A DNA stretch of 64,000 nt, from the NCBI RefSeq assembly GCF_031822435.1, contig NZ_JAVQLW010000006.1, positions 1-64,000 on the forward strand, read 5' to 3'. The stretch is from Paracoccus sp. MBLB3053 (GTDB lineage Bacteria > Pseudomonadota > Alphaproteobacteria > Rhodobacterales > Rhodobacteraceae). A model generated the notes under the pieces. It saw nothing but the letters and a program-made list of their open reading frames with translations, had not been told where the DNA came from and made no database searches. The position numbers and the translations under genes are program-made. Below are positions 51,145 through 59,590 of this stretch, piece by piece. Positions within the stretch are counted from its first letter, which is position 1. The number at the start of each line of letters is the position of its first letter.

Positions 51145-52737
51145 ATGACTGCCATGCCCCAGACGACAGCCCCGCCCGCGACCGGAGGCGCGTGGAGCCC
51201 CTTCCGGCAAAGCGCCTTTACAGTGCTATGGGTGGCCACGGTGGTGTCCAACATCGGGACATGGATGAACGACGTGGGCGCCGGGTGGCTTATGACCAGC
51301 CTTGCGCCGTCGCCGCAGATCGTCGCGATGGTTCAGGCGGCGACCACGCTGCCGGTCTTCCTGTTCGCGATCATCGCGGGCGCCGTGGCCGACATCGTCG
51401 ATCGCCGCAAGCTGCTGCTGGTCGTGAACGTCGCGCTGGCGATCGTGGCATTCGTGGTGGCCGCAGTCGTGCAGGCCGGGGCGATGACGCCCGTGCTTTT
51501 GCTGATCTTCACCTTTCTTCTGGGCAGCGGCGCGGCCTTCATCGCGCCCGCCTGGCAGGCGATCGTGCCAAAGCTGGTTCCGCGGCAGGACCTGACGGCG
51601 GCTGTCGCGCTGAACTCGATGGGCATCAACATCAGCCGGGCTATCGGACCGGCGGTGGCCGGGATGCTGATCGCGGCCTTTGGCCTTGTCTGGCCGTTCG
51701 CGCTGAATGCGGTCTCGACCCTGATCGTCATCGCCGCGCTGATCTGGTGGAAGCCGCAGGCCGAACCCGCCCGCAAGCTGCCGGCCGAGCATGTGGTGGG
51801 CGCGATGATTGCGGGCGTCCGCTATGCGGTCTTCACCCGCCCGTTGCGGCTGGTTCTTGTGCGCGCGGCGGGGTTCTTTCTTTTCGCCAGCGCCTTCTGG
51901 GCGATGCTGCCGCTGGTGGCGCGCGATGTGTTGGGCGGAGGGGCAGGTCTTTACGGCGCGCTTTTGGCTTCCGTCGGGATCGGCGCGGTTGGCGGGGCGC
52001 TGGTCCTGCCGGGGCTTCGCAAAAGGCTTGGCCCCGACCGGACGGTGATGCTGGGCACGGCGGGCACCACGGTCGTGCTGGTCGTGCTGGCGTTGGTGCC
52101 GGGGCAGGCGCTTGCGCTGCTGGCCGGGCTTATTGCCGGGGCGTCGTGGATCGCGGTGCTTTCTAGCCTTAACGTCGCCGCGCAATCGGCACTGCCGGAC
52201 TGGGTCCGGGCGCGGGGACTGGCGATCTATCTGACGGTGTTTTCCGGCGCGATGTCGCTGGGCAGCCTTGGCTGGGGCACCATCGCCACGCAGACTTCGG
52301 TCCCGGTGGCTTTGCTGGTAGCAGCCACGGGCATTCTTGTCGCCGTGCCGCTGACGCTTTGGGCGCGGCTGGGCGGGACCGCCCAGGATCACAGCCCGGC
52401 GCATCACTGGCCCGAACCCGAAGCCGCGCCAGAAGATCAGCCGGCCACCATCTGGATCACCTACGATGTCCCGGCCGAACATTACGCGGCCTTCATCGCG
52501 CTGATGCAGGACCAGCGCCGCAGCCGCCGCGCGCATGGCGCCTTTGGCTGGGTGCTGCGGCAGGACGCGTCCCGCCCGACCCGGCTGATCGAAAGCTGGC
52601 ACGAGGCATCGTGGCTTGCGCATCTTCGCCACCACGACCGAGTCACCCATTCGGAAAAGGCGCTGCAGGACCGCATTCGTGCCCTACTGAGCACCGCCCC
52701 TGAGATCCACCACTCCACCGCCCCAAGGAAGGTCTGA
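51145..52737 (+). CDS. MFS transporter with C-terminal soluble domain
   Basis: A 530-residue protein. The first 410 residues form a 12-helix MFS exporter of the enterobactin-exporter/MFS_3 type (FTVLWVATVVSNIGTWMNDVGAGWLMTSL, in part; PRQDLTAAVALNSMGINISRAIGPAVAG). The last 100 residues are a soluble domain (TIWITYDVPAEHYAAFIALMQDQRRSRRAHGAFGWVLRQD, in part; IESWHEASWLAHLRHHDRVT) resembling the antibiotic-biosynthesis monooxygenase/EthD barrel. It probably exports a product or intermediate of the operon. Four bases separate it from the pirin gene. Confidence 0.88.
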   Translation: MTAMPQTTAPPATGGAWSPFRQSAFTVLWVATVVSNIGTWMNDVGAGWLMTSLAPSPQIVAMVQAATTLPVFLFAIIAGAVADIVDRRKLLLVVNVALAIVAFVVAAVVQAGAMTPVLLLIFTFLLGSGAAFIAPAWQAIVPKLVPRQDLTAAVALNSMGINISRAIGPAVAGMLIAAFGLVWPFALNAVSTLIVIAALIWWKPQAEPARKLPAEHVVGAMIAGVRYAVFTRPLRLVLVRAAGFFLFASAFWAMLPLVARDVLGGGAGLYGALLASVGIGAVGGALVLPGLRKRLGPDRTVMLGTAGTTVVLVVLALVPGQALALLAGLIAGASWIAVLSSLNVAAQSALPDWVRARGLAIYLTVFSGAMSLGSLGWGTIATQTSVPVALLVAATGILVAVPLTLWARLGGTAQDHSPAHHWPEPEAAPEDQPATIWITYDVPAEHYAAFIALMQDQRRSRRAHGAFGWVLRQDASRPTRLIESWHEASWLAHLRHHDRVTHSEKALQDRIRALLSTAPEIHHSTAPRKV

Positions 52738-52740
52738 ACC

Positions 52741-53670
52741 ATGAGCTGGAACCCCACCCAGAATCCGGAATGCCCACTTGACCGGCTGGACAGCATCGAG
52801 ACGCTGATCATCCCACGCGCCCGCGATCTGGGCGGGTTCGAGGTGCGCCGCGCGCTGCCCGCGCCGAAACGCCAGATGGTCGGCCCCTTCATCTTCTTCG
52901 ACCAGATGGGCCCGGCCGAGTTCCTGACCGGCGGCGGCATCGATGTGCGCCCGCATCCCCATATCGGGCTTGCCACCGTCACCTATCTTTACAAGGGAGA
53001 GTTCCACCATCGCGACAGCACCGGGGCCGACCAGATGGTCTATCCGGGCGAGGTGAACTGGATGATCGCGGGCAACGGCGTCACCCATTCCGAACGCACC
53101 TCCGAGGAGATGCGGACAAGGCCCGGCTCGCTTTTCGGCATCCAGACATGGGTCGCCCTGCCCGAACATGCCGAGGACGGCGACGCCAGCTTTGAACATC
53201 ACGCGCGCGAGGCGCTGCCCCTGATCGACGAGGGCGGCAAGCAGGTCCGCGTCGTCCTTGGCTCGGCCTATGGCGCGACAGCGCCGGTCAAGACCTTCAC
53301 CGAAACCTTCTATGCCGATGCGGTCTTGGCGGCGGGCGCCAAGCTTCCGCTGCCGGACAATCACGAGGATCGCGGCGTCTATGTCTCCGAAGGCTCGGTG
53401 ATCGTCGCGGGGGACGAGTTCGAAGCGGGTCGGATGATGGTCTTTCGCCCCGGCGACCGCATCACCCTGAAGGCGGGGGGGCGGGGCGCAAGGTTGATGG
53501 TTCTGGGCGGAGAGACCCTGAACGGGCCGCGCTATATCTCGTGGAACTTCGTGGCCTCGTCGCAAGAGCGCATCGATGCCGCCAAGGAAGCCTGGCGTCA
53601 GGGCGACTGGGCGCATGGCCGCTTCCAGCTTCCGCCCGGCGACGATGCCGAGTTCATTCCGCTTCCCTGA
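52741..53670 (+). CDS. Pirin-family protein
   Basis: A 309-residue bicupin pirin. The first cupin has the metal ligands in VRPHPHIGLATVTYLYKGEFHHRDS, in part, and the conserved PGEVNWMIAGNGVTHSER. The C-terminal pirin_C domain follows. Some pirins act as quercetin dioxygenases or redox regulators; the function here is unknown. Last gene of the operon; no strong terminator was defined. Confidence 0.92.
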   Translation: MSWNPTQNPECPLDRLDSIETLIIPRARDLGGFEVRRALPAPKRQMVGPFIFFDQMGPAEFLTGGGIDVRPHPHIGLATVTYLYKGEFHHRDSTGADQMVYPGEVNWMIAGNGVTHSERTSEEMRTRPGSLFGIQTWVALPEHAEDGDASFEHHAREALPLIDEGGKQVRVVLGSAYGATAPVKTFTETFYADAVLAAGAKLPLPDNHEDRGVYVSEGSVIVAGDEFEAGRMMVFRPGDRITLKAGGRGARLMVLGGETLNGPRYISWNFVASSQERIDAAKEAWRQGDWAHGRFQLPPGDDAEFIPLP

Positions 53671-53704
53671 CCGGGAGCCGGGTGTCACATCCCCCCGGGA
53701 TGCC

Positions 53705-53974
53705 TTAGCGCCGCTCATCCGGGCAGATAATGATGTCAAAGCAATGTCGCGGCGCGGCGGCGTCGAAGTACCAATCCTCGGCCCGGTGCCATTGCCGATC
53801 CCAATCGCCGGGCGGGCCTTCGCGGCCAAGCAGCTGACGCGCGTCGGGAACCTCGACCAGCACGGTCCGGTCCAGAGGATCGCGAAGCTCGAGGCGAGCG
53901 CTGTAGACCCCTGTCAATCGGCCCTTTAAATGCGTGTCTGGGTCAAGCCTGTTTTCAGTCCTTGCCGGGGTCAT
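53705..53974 (-). CDS. Small hypothetical protein
   Basis: An 89-residue frame from ATG 53974 with AAAGGACC upstream. It contains VLVEVPDARQLLGREGPPGDWDRQWHRAEDWYFDAAAPRHCFDIIICPDERR, described in part, which looks like real coding sequence with a compact C-terminus. No family recognised. On the opposite strand to the pirin operon. Confidence 0.55.
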   Translation of the reverse strand: MTPARTENRLDPDTHLKGRLTGVYSARLELRDPLDRTVLVEVPDARQLLGREGPPGDWDRQWHRAEDWYFDAAAPRHCFDIIICPDERR

Positions 53975-54143
53975 GGTCCTTTCCGAGGTCATGGCCTCAT
54001 AATGATGTTCGGGCCGGGCGCCTCAACGTGCGCAGCGCGGTTCTTCAGACCGCAGCCGATTGAACGAGGTCACCACAACCACCGTCCCGGCGGGACATCA
54101 CAGGTCTGTCGTCAGGCCGGCGATCTCGAGGTCGTGTTGAGGG

Positions 54144-54245
54144 TCAGGTTGGCTCTTTTCCCCATTCGAACGAGGTGCCATCGACCCAGATGCAGTGCAA
54201 GATGACAGCGAGCTTACGCGCCACCGCAACCTGCGCCTTCTTCAT
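54144..54245 (-). pseudogene. IS110-family transposase remnant (C-terminal tip)
   Basis: Codons [28 protein letters not shown] then KEPT and a stop match the usual last 30 residues of IS110-family transposases. No other part is present. The end of the neighbouring oxidoreductase gene runs into it in another frame. Confidence 0.6.
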
Positions 54246-55005
54246 TCCATTTAGCTTGGCTATCGGGCGCGTTCATGACGCGGTTGGTGGCGACGATGTC
54301 GGCATGCGTCGGGTTTGCGCCCAGGGCCGCAAATGTCTCCATCATGCGGTCACGCTTTGCGGGTGCTTCGCCCGGACGTGCGGCCGCCAGAGCCTGGCGC
54401 ATTTCCGCGGCATTCCAGTCGCAGCAATAAGCTGGTGTTGAGGGCTGTTGGCGCCACGACTGGCCCAGATCCCCCGCGTCGACTGTATCGAACCCCACCT
54501 CGTTGACAAGGTTGCACGCCACGGACTTTGCCTTCGCATCGCCCCCAGCCACCGCCACGGCGAGGCGATCGCTTGCCCCTTCAGGACGGTCCAATTCCGC
54601 GAGTGAATAGGCAAGGATGTTGTTGAAAGCCTTGATGACGGGACGGCCAATCTGCTGGGAGACCCAGAGGCTTTCGACCATGCCCTCGTCGATCTCGGGA
54701 ATATTGGGGTCGCGCATTCCGGGATAGTAGTTCCCGGTGTCGATCACCGGCACCTCTGCAGGCAGGCCGGCAAAGAGATCGGTGGGCAGGTTGGCAATGG
54801 CGGGAAACGGGATCGAAAGGATTACCGCGTCAACACCCTTGACCGCACCCGTGATGTCGACGGGTTCTGCGCCTATCTCGTTCGCCACCGCACGAACGCC
54901 CTCAATGCCGCGCGAGTTGGCAATGCGGACTTCATGACCGGCGCTTCGCAGCTTGCGCGCAAGCGTCCCGCCGATGTTTCCAGTGCCAATGATGCCTACT
55001 TTCAT
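54214..55005 (-). CDS. NADP-binding oxidoreductase (F420-dependent reductase type)
   Basis: A 263-residue Rossmann protein with [16 protein letters not shown] near the N-terminus, then [10 protein letters not shown] (NADP binding), and the [16 protein letters not shown] and [36 protein letters not shown] segments, in part. This is the NADPH-dependent F420 reductase/SDR-like family. The last 12-15 codons are altered by an IS110 remnant, but the fold should be complete. It is co-transcribed with a flavin monooxygenase, 34 bp downstream of it. Confidence 0.85.
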   Translation of the reverse strand: MKVGIIGTGNIGGTLARKLRSAGHEVRIANSRGIEGVRAVANEIGAEPVDITGAVKGVDAVILSIPFPAIANLPTDLFAGLPAEVPVIDTGNYYPGMRDPNIPEIDEGMVESLWVSQQIGRPVIKAFNNILAYSLAELDRPEGASDRLAVAVAGGDAKAKSVACNLVNEVGFDTVDAGDLGQSWRQQPSTPAYCCDWNAAEMRQALAAARPGEAPAKRDRMMETFAALGANPTHADIVATNRVMNAPDSQAKWNEEGAGCGGA

Positions 55006-55039
55006 GGTTGTTCCTCTCCGGTTGATGATGTCTGCTAGG

Positions 55040-56365
55040 TCAGCCGCTGATGCGCGGATCAAGCCCGTACTGCGTTGGCGCACCAAGATGGTCGCGCAGG
55101 GTGATGCCCTCGTAGTCATGGTGGAAGAGCCCGCGCTCTTGCAGGACCGGAATCACCCCGTCGACGAAAGCGTCGATCCCGTCCTCGTAGATGTCGGGCG
55201 ATATCCAGAAGCCGTCTGCGGCGCCGGCCTTAAACCATTCCTGCATGTGATCCGCCGCCTCAATAGCCGGTCCCGCGATCACGGGATGATAGTCGATGAC
55301 ACCATGGGCCAGCACGTCGCGCAGGCTCCATCCTTCGCGCGCAATCTTGAGGGCTTGAGCTGACCGCGGATCGCGCGGCGATGGATGGGCCGCGTTCAGT
55401 TGCTTGTCCGAAAGCGGCGCATCGAGCCGATCCGGATCAAGCCGGATGCCTAGCATCCGCTGCAGGTAAGCCACCCGCTGCGGAAAAAGCCGCTCGGTCA
55501 TTGCGATCCGGCGGTCCAGAGCCGAACGCCGGTCCCGCGCAATCGTCGTCATCAGGCCGGGGAAATACTTGATCTCATCAGGGTCACGACCCGCGCGTTC
55601 GGCGGCTTCACGGAACGCTGCGCGTTGGGCGCGGGCATCCTCAATGGTGAAACTTGCGCCAATTGCGGCGCTGGCATAGGGGCCTGCCAGATCATGAGCG
55701 TTGGGACTGCCCCCGGCATGGACGATGACCGGCTGTCCCTGCTCGGAGGGCGGGATATAGAGCGGTCCGCGCGAGGCAACGTACTTTCCGCCCATGTTGA
55801 TCGGGGCGATCTGATCCGCTTTGGCGAACTGACCGGTGTTATGATTGTGCAACCAGGCCTCCCGGCCCCAGCTGCCCCACAAGGCTTGCACCAGCTGGAT
55901 CATTTCATGGGCCCGACCGTAACGATGAGCGCTGGGTGGAATGCGCTGCCCGTAATTTGCGGCGACATCCTCGCCACTGGACGTAACGGCGTTCCAGCCC
56001 GCACGACCATGGCTCATCACGTCGAGCGCCTTGAACTGGCGGGCAAGGTTGTAGGGCTCGTTGAACGTTGTGGAGCCGGTCGCGATCAGGCCGATGCGGC
56101 TGGTTTCCCGCGCCACGGCCGCCAGCGTGAGCATGACATCAAGATTGAAGTTCGGAGCTTCCTCTTCGATATCGACCATCTGGCTAGGGCCATCGGGCAG
56201 GAATAGAAACTGAAGCTTACCACGCTCCGCCGCCTGCGCCTGGCGGACCTTTGCATCGAAGCTGGCATAGCTGCGCGGATCTGTCCCCGGCATTCGCCAG
56301 GCTCCGGGCTGCGAGCCGTAGCCGTTTCCCAGATGCATGCCGATGATCATCTGTCGTTTACTCAT
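55040..56365 (-). CDS. LLM-class flavin-dependent monooxygenase (NtaA/SnaA/DszA type)
   Basis: A 441-residue flavin-dependent monooxygenase of the nitrilotriacetate monooxygenase family, with GNGYGSQPGAWRMPGTDPRSYASFD, in part, FNEPYNLARQFKALDVMSHGRAGWNAVTS, in part, and the late VIDYHPVIAGPAIEAADHMQEWF. It uses reduced flavin from a separate reductase; the oxidoreductase at 54214 may serve another step. It is divergent from an HxlR gene, 121 bp apart, and probably under its control. Confidence 0.9.
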   Translation of the reverse strand: MSKRQMIIGMHLGNGYGSQPGAWRMPGTDPRSYASFDAKVRQAQAAERGKLQFLFLPDGPSQMVDIEEEAPNFNLDVMLTLAAVARETSRIGLIATGSTTFNEPYNLARQFKALDVMSHGRAGWNAVTSSGEDVAANYGQRIPPSAHRYGRAHEMIQLVQALWGSWGREAWLHNHNTGQFAKADQIAPINMGGKYVASRGPLYIPPSEQGQPVIVHAGGSPNAHDLAGPYASAAIGASFTIEDARAQRAAFREAAERAGRDPDEIKYFPGLMTTIARDRRSALDRRIAMTERLFPQRVAYLQRMLGIRLDPDRLDAPLSDKQLNAAHPSPRDPRSAQALKIAREGWSLRDVLAHGVIDYHPVIAGPAIEAADHMQEWFKAGAADGFWISPDIYEDGIDAFVDGVIPVLQERGLFHHDYEGITLRDHLGAPTQYGLDPRISG

Positions 56366-56465
56366 GACCGTCCTCAGGAGGCTCTGCCGCCTCTTACAAT
56401 TTTGTTGCCAGGACGCTATTTGAGGGCAGAAGACAAATTGACAAGAACCTACTAAAAAGTGGGTA

Positions 56466-56483
56466 ACTCACCTGAAGGTAAGT
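56466..56483. promoter_or_regulatory. Imperfect palindromic operator upstream of hxlR
   Basis: ACTCACCT-GA-AGGTAAGT has 7 of 8 matching half-site bases, 3 bp before the HxlR start codon. It lies in the gap to the divergent monooxygenase gene. A natural HxlR binding site, but inferred. Confidence 0.5.
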
Positions 56484-56486
56484 ATT

Positions 56487-56852
56487 ATGAAGCGGGATTG
56501 GCGATGCGAGGATCCCAGGCAGCAGCTTGTCTGGGCAGCGGCCTCAAGTGAAACGCTGCGCGTTCTGGAAGGAAAATGGAAAATCGTCATTATTCTCCAG
56601 CTTTTTGCGGCAAAGGCACCCCTGCGGTTTTCCGAACTGGAGCGAAGGGTCGAAGGTGTGAACCAGAAGATGCTGATCCAACAGCTAAAGGACCTGGAAA
56701 AGGACGGAATTGTCACCCGGACGCTTTACCCGGAAGTCCCGCCTAGGGTGGAGTATGCCCTTAGCGACATGGGCAAGGCCCTTGGCCCAGCGATCGAAGC
56801 ACTGGTTGATTGGGCTTTTCTGCGGAAGGAAATAAGGGCCGAGGTAAGCTGA
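56487..56852 (+). CDS. HxlR-family transcriptional regulator
   Basis: A 121-residue winged-helix regulator with LRVLEGKWKIVIILQLFAAKAPLRFSELERRVEGVNQKMLIQQLKDLEKDGIVTRTLYPEVPPRVEYALSDMG (in part), the HxlR signature. Such proteins often respond to aldehydes, quinones or drugs. It is divergent from the flavin monooxygenase operon and probably represses it. Confidence 0.9.
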   Translation: MKRDWRCEDPRQQLVWAAASSETLRVLEGKWKIVIILQLFAAKAPLRFSELERRVEGVNQKMLIQQLKDLEKDGIVTRTLYPEVPPRVEYALSDMGKALGPAIEALVDWAFLRKEIRAEVS

Positions 56853-56962
56853 TTCCATCCGGTGCTTGAGTTGGCGATTGTGTCAGTACGCTAAGAGCCT
56901 TGGGAGACTTTCGAAAGCGCCGTGCTTGCGGCTCCCCGACAGGGAGCCGCAAGCCGCAGATA

Positions 56963-58126
56963 CTATTCCGCGAGCTCACGCATGACCTTGATCAGGTCGG
57001 ATTTTCCTTCGAAGCCGATACCCGGAATGTCTGGCATGACGATATGCCCATCCTCGACTTTTACCCCATCCGGGAAGCCGCCGTAGGGCTGGAACAGATC
57101 AGGATAGCTCTCGTTCCCACCAAGGCCGAGGCCGGCTGCTATATTCAGCGACATCTGATGGCCGCCATGCGGAATGCAGCGCGACGGCGACCAGCCCAGT
57201 TGGTCCAGAACGTCGAGCGTGCGCAGATATTCGACAAGACCATATGACAGCGCGCAGTCGAATTGCAGCCAGTCCCGGTCAGGGCGCATGCCCCCATGAC
57301 GGATCAGGTTGCGAGCGTCCTGATGTGAGAACAGGTTCTCGCCCGTGGCCATCGGGCCGGGATAGAACTCAGCCATCGCCGCTTGCAACTGGTAGTCCAG
57401 CGGGTCGCCGATCTCCTCATACCAGAACAGTGGATACTCCCGCAGCATTTTGGCATAGGCAATGGCAGTTTCCAGGTTGAAGCGGCCGTTGGCATCCACG
57501 GCAAGCTGCGCCTCGCTGCCGATCTCCGCCAGCACGGCTTCGATGCGGCGCTGGTCCTCGTCGATCGACGCCCCGCCGATTTTCATCTTCACAACATTGT
57601 AGCCGCGGTCGAGATAGCCGCGCATTTCCTTGCGCAATGCACTGTCATCCTTGCCGGGGTAGTAGTATCCGCCGGCCGCATATACGAAGACACGGGGATT
57701 TGCCTCGCGCCCCTTCATCTCGGCCAGGTGCCTGAACAACGGCCTGCCCGCGATCTTGGCGACCGCATCCCACACGGCCATGTCGATGGTACCGACTGCG
57801 ACCGAACGCTCGCCGTGTCCGCCCGGCTTTTCATTCGTCATCATCGCGGCCCAGATCTTGTGCGGATCAAGGTTGTCGCCGGCGTTGTTGACAAGGCTTG
57901 CGGGGTCGGCTTCTAGAATGCGGTCGCGGAACCGTTCGCGGATCAACCCGCCCTGACCATAGCGGCCGTTCGAGTTGAAGCCGTATCCGACCACGCGGCG
58001 GCCGTCGCGGACAACATCGGTCACGACCGCCACGAGGCTGGCCGTCATCTTGCTGAAGTCGATATAGGCGTTGCGGATTGGCGAAGAGATCGGCTTGGTT
58101 ACTTCGCACACGTCGATAATACGCAT
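56963..58126 (-). CDS. tarD: D-tartrate dehydratase (enolase superfamily)
   Basis: A 387-residue enolase-superfamily protein. It matches the Bradyrhizobium D-tartrate dehydratase family closely as I recall it: the five active-site residues can be placed at Lys182 (VKMKIGG), Asp211 (AVDANGRF), Glu237 (WYEE), Glu263 (TGEN) and His320 (CIPHGG), each two positions before the reported numbering. The enzyme would dehydrate D-tartrate to oxaloacetate. It follows a DctA-type symporter by 34 bp, and a LysR regulator precedes both, so this is a tartrate uptake and breakdown unit. AAGGAGG precedes the start codon. Confidence 0.88.
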   Translation of the reverse strand: MRIIDVCEVTKPISSPIRNAYIDFSKMTASLVAVVTDVVRDGRRVVGYGFNSNGRYGQGGLIRERFRDRILEADPASLVNNAGDNLDPHKIWAAMMTNEKPGGHGERSVAVGTIDMAVWDAVAKIAGRPLFRHLAEMKGREANPRVFVYAAGGYYYPGKDDSALRKEMRGYLDRGYNVVKMKIGGASIDEDQRRIEAVLAEIGSEAQLAVDANGRFNLETAIAYAKMLREYPLFWYEEIGDPLDYQLQAAMAEFYPGPMATGENLFSHQDARNLIRHGGMRPDRDWLQFDCALSYGLVEYLRTLDVLDQLGWSPSRCIPHGGHQMSLNIAAGLGLGGNESYPDLFQPYGGFPDGVKVEDGHIVMPDIPGIGFEGKSDLIKVMRELAE

Positions 58127-58160
58127 AAGCGTGCCTCCTTGGTTTTTTGCTGGTAGATTG

Positions 58161-59468
58161 TCAGTGAGAGGGTTCTGCCACATCGGAAACGGTGATCTCC
58201 CGAGGGCGCAGACCCTTCTGTTCGGCGATGACCTGGCGCACTCGCTCCATGTCGAGTTCGCCTTCCCATTTCGCCACGGCGATCGTGGCTATGCCATTGC
58301 CGATCAGGTTCACCACGGCACGGGCCTCGTTCATGAAGCGATCGACGCCAAGCAGAAGGACCAGGCCGGCGACCGGAACCGTGTCAAAGGTGGACAGGGT
58401 AGCTGCGAGGGTCACGAAGCCGGCACCGGCAACCCCGGCGGAGCCTTTAGACGTCAGAAGCAGGACGCCGAGGATGCCTAATTGGCCCCAGAGGCTCAGA
58501 TCGGTGTTCGTCGCTTGGGCGATGAAGATCGCGGCCATCGTCAGGTAGATGCAGGTGCCATCGGCATTGAAGGTGTAGCCCGTGGGCAGCACCAGCCCAA
58601 CGACGGGCTTGGCAACACCAAGCCGCTCCAGTTTTGCCATCATCCTTGGAAGCACGGCTTCGGTCGAACAGGTGGCCAGCGTGATGAAGAGTTCGTCCTT
58701 GAAGTAGCGAAGGAACTGCAGCAAGGGGAAGCTGCTCCAGCGCGCTATGCTGCCTAGCACGACGACGACAAACAGGGCGGACGTCAGATAGACCCCGAGC
58801 ATCAGGTAGCCGAGCGACCAGATGGAGCCGATCCCGTGCTTTCCGATCGTATAGGCGACACCCGCACCCGCACCCAGGGGCGCAAGTTTCATGACCATGC
58901 CGACGATCCGGAAGAGCGCCTGCAGGGCACTGTCGAGCACATCGGTAAAGGGCTTTGCGGTTTCGCCCATTTGGACAAGCGCAATTCCGAACAACACGGC
59001 GATGAGGATGACCTGAAGCATTGCGCCTTCGGCGAAGGCCCCGACGATCGTGGCGGGAATGATGTTCAGGAAGAAGTCGACAACGCCGCCATGTTCCGCA
59101 GCGGTCGCCTGGTACGTGGCAATGGATGATGCGTCGATAGTTGAGGCATCGATGTTCATGCCTGCGCCCGGCTGCATCAGATTGACGACGATCAGACCGA
59201 TGACCAGCGCGATGGTGGACACCACTTCGAAATAGATCAGCGCCACGGTGCCGATGCGGCCGACCTCGTGGATGTTGCCCATCTTTGCGATTCCAAGCAC
59301 GACTGTGGCAAAGATGATTGGGGCCAGCAGCATCTTGATGAGTTTGATGAAGCCGGCAGCGATGGGCTGCAGGGCGGATCCGACGTCCGGCCACAGGAAC
59401 CCAATAAGCCCGCCGATCAAGATGCCGATCAGCACTTGGACATAGAGCTGGCTGAGCAGTCTCTTCAT
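58161..59468 (-). CDS. dctA: DctA-type dicarboxylate:cation symporter
   Basis: A 435-residue SDF-family symporter with eight or so membrane helices, the re-entrant loop TLATCSTEAVLPRMM and the TGYTFNADGTCIYLTMAAIFIAQATN motif near helix 7, in part, and GSAGVAGAGFVTLAATLSTF. The family takes up C4-dicarboxylates; D-tartrate is inferred from the next gene. The ATG at 59468 follows GGGAGG. Confidence 0.9.
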   Translation of the reverse strand: MKRLLSQLYVQVLIGILIGGLIGFLWPDVGSALQPIAAGFIKLIKMLLAPIIFATVVLGIAKMGNIHEVGRIGTVALIYFEVVSTIALVIGLIVVNLMQPGAGMNIDASTIDASSIATYQATAAEHGGVVDFFLNIIPATIVGAFAEGAMLQVILIAVLFGIALVQMGETAKPFTDVLDSALQALFRIVGMVMKLAPLGAGAGVAYTIGKHGIGSIWSLGYLMLGVYLTSALFVVVVLGSIARWSSFPLLQFLRYFKDELFITLATCSTEAVLPRMMAKLERLGVAKPVVGLVLPTGYTFNADGTCIYLTMAAIFIAQATNTDLSLWGQLGILGVLLLTSKGSAGVAGAGFVTLAATLSTFDTVPVAGLVLLLGVDRFMNEARAVVNLIGNGIATIAVAKWEGELDMERVRQVIAEQKGLRPREITVSDVAEPSH

Positions 59469-59572
59469 TGTTGCCTCCCTGGATTTTCCCTGACGGCCGT
59501 CTGGCCATCTTCTCCAAGGGGGATTTACCCGAAGCCCAACCGCCGAAACCAATGCCGATCAACCCATGATCA

Positions 59573-59587
59573 ATGCAAATTATGCAT
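59573..59587. promoter_or_regulatory. LysR-type box upstream of dctA
   Basis: ATGCA-AATTA-TGCAT is a perfect 15-bp dyad with a T-N11-A pattern (T59574, A59586), the LysR-type consensus. It lies 104 bp before the dctA start and just after the lysR stop, as expected of an activator site. Confidence 0.6.
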
Positions 59588-59590
59588 AGT

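Noticed and set aside
49227..51254. 675-codon minus-strand frame opposite the amidohydrolase
   Set aside because: A long shadow frame caused by GC-rich codon bias; the plus-strand gene has clear metal-binding motifs.
51226..52650. 474-codon minus-strand frame opposite the MFS gene
   Set aside because: Shadow of the MFS coding sequence, rich in Arg, Gln and His as such shadows are.
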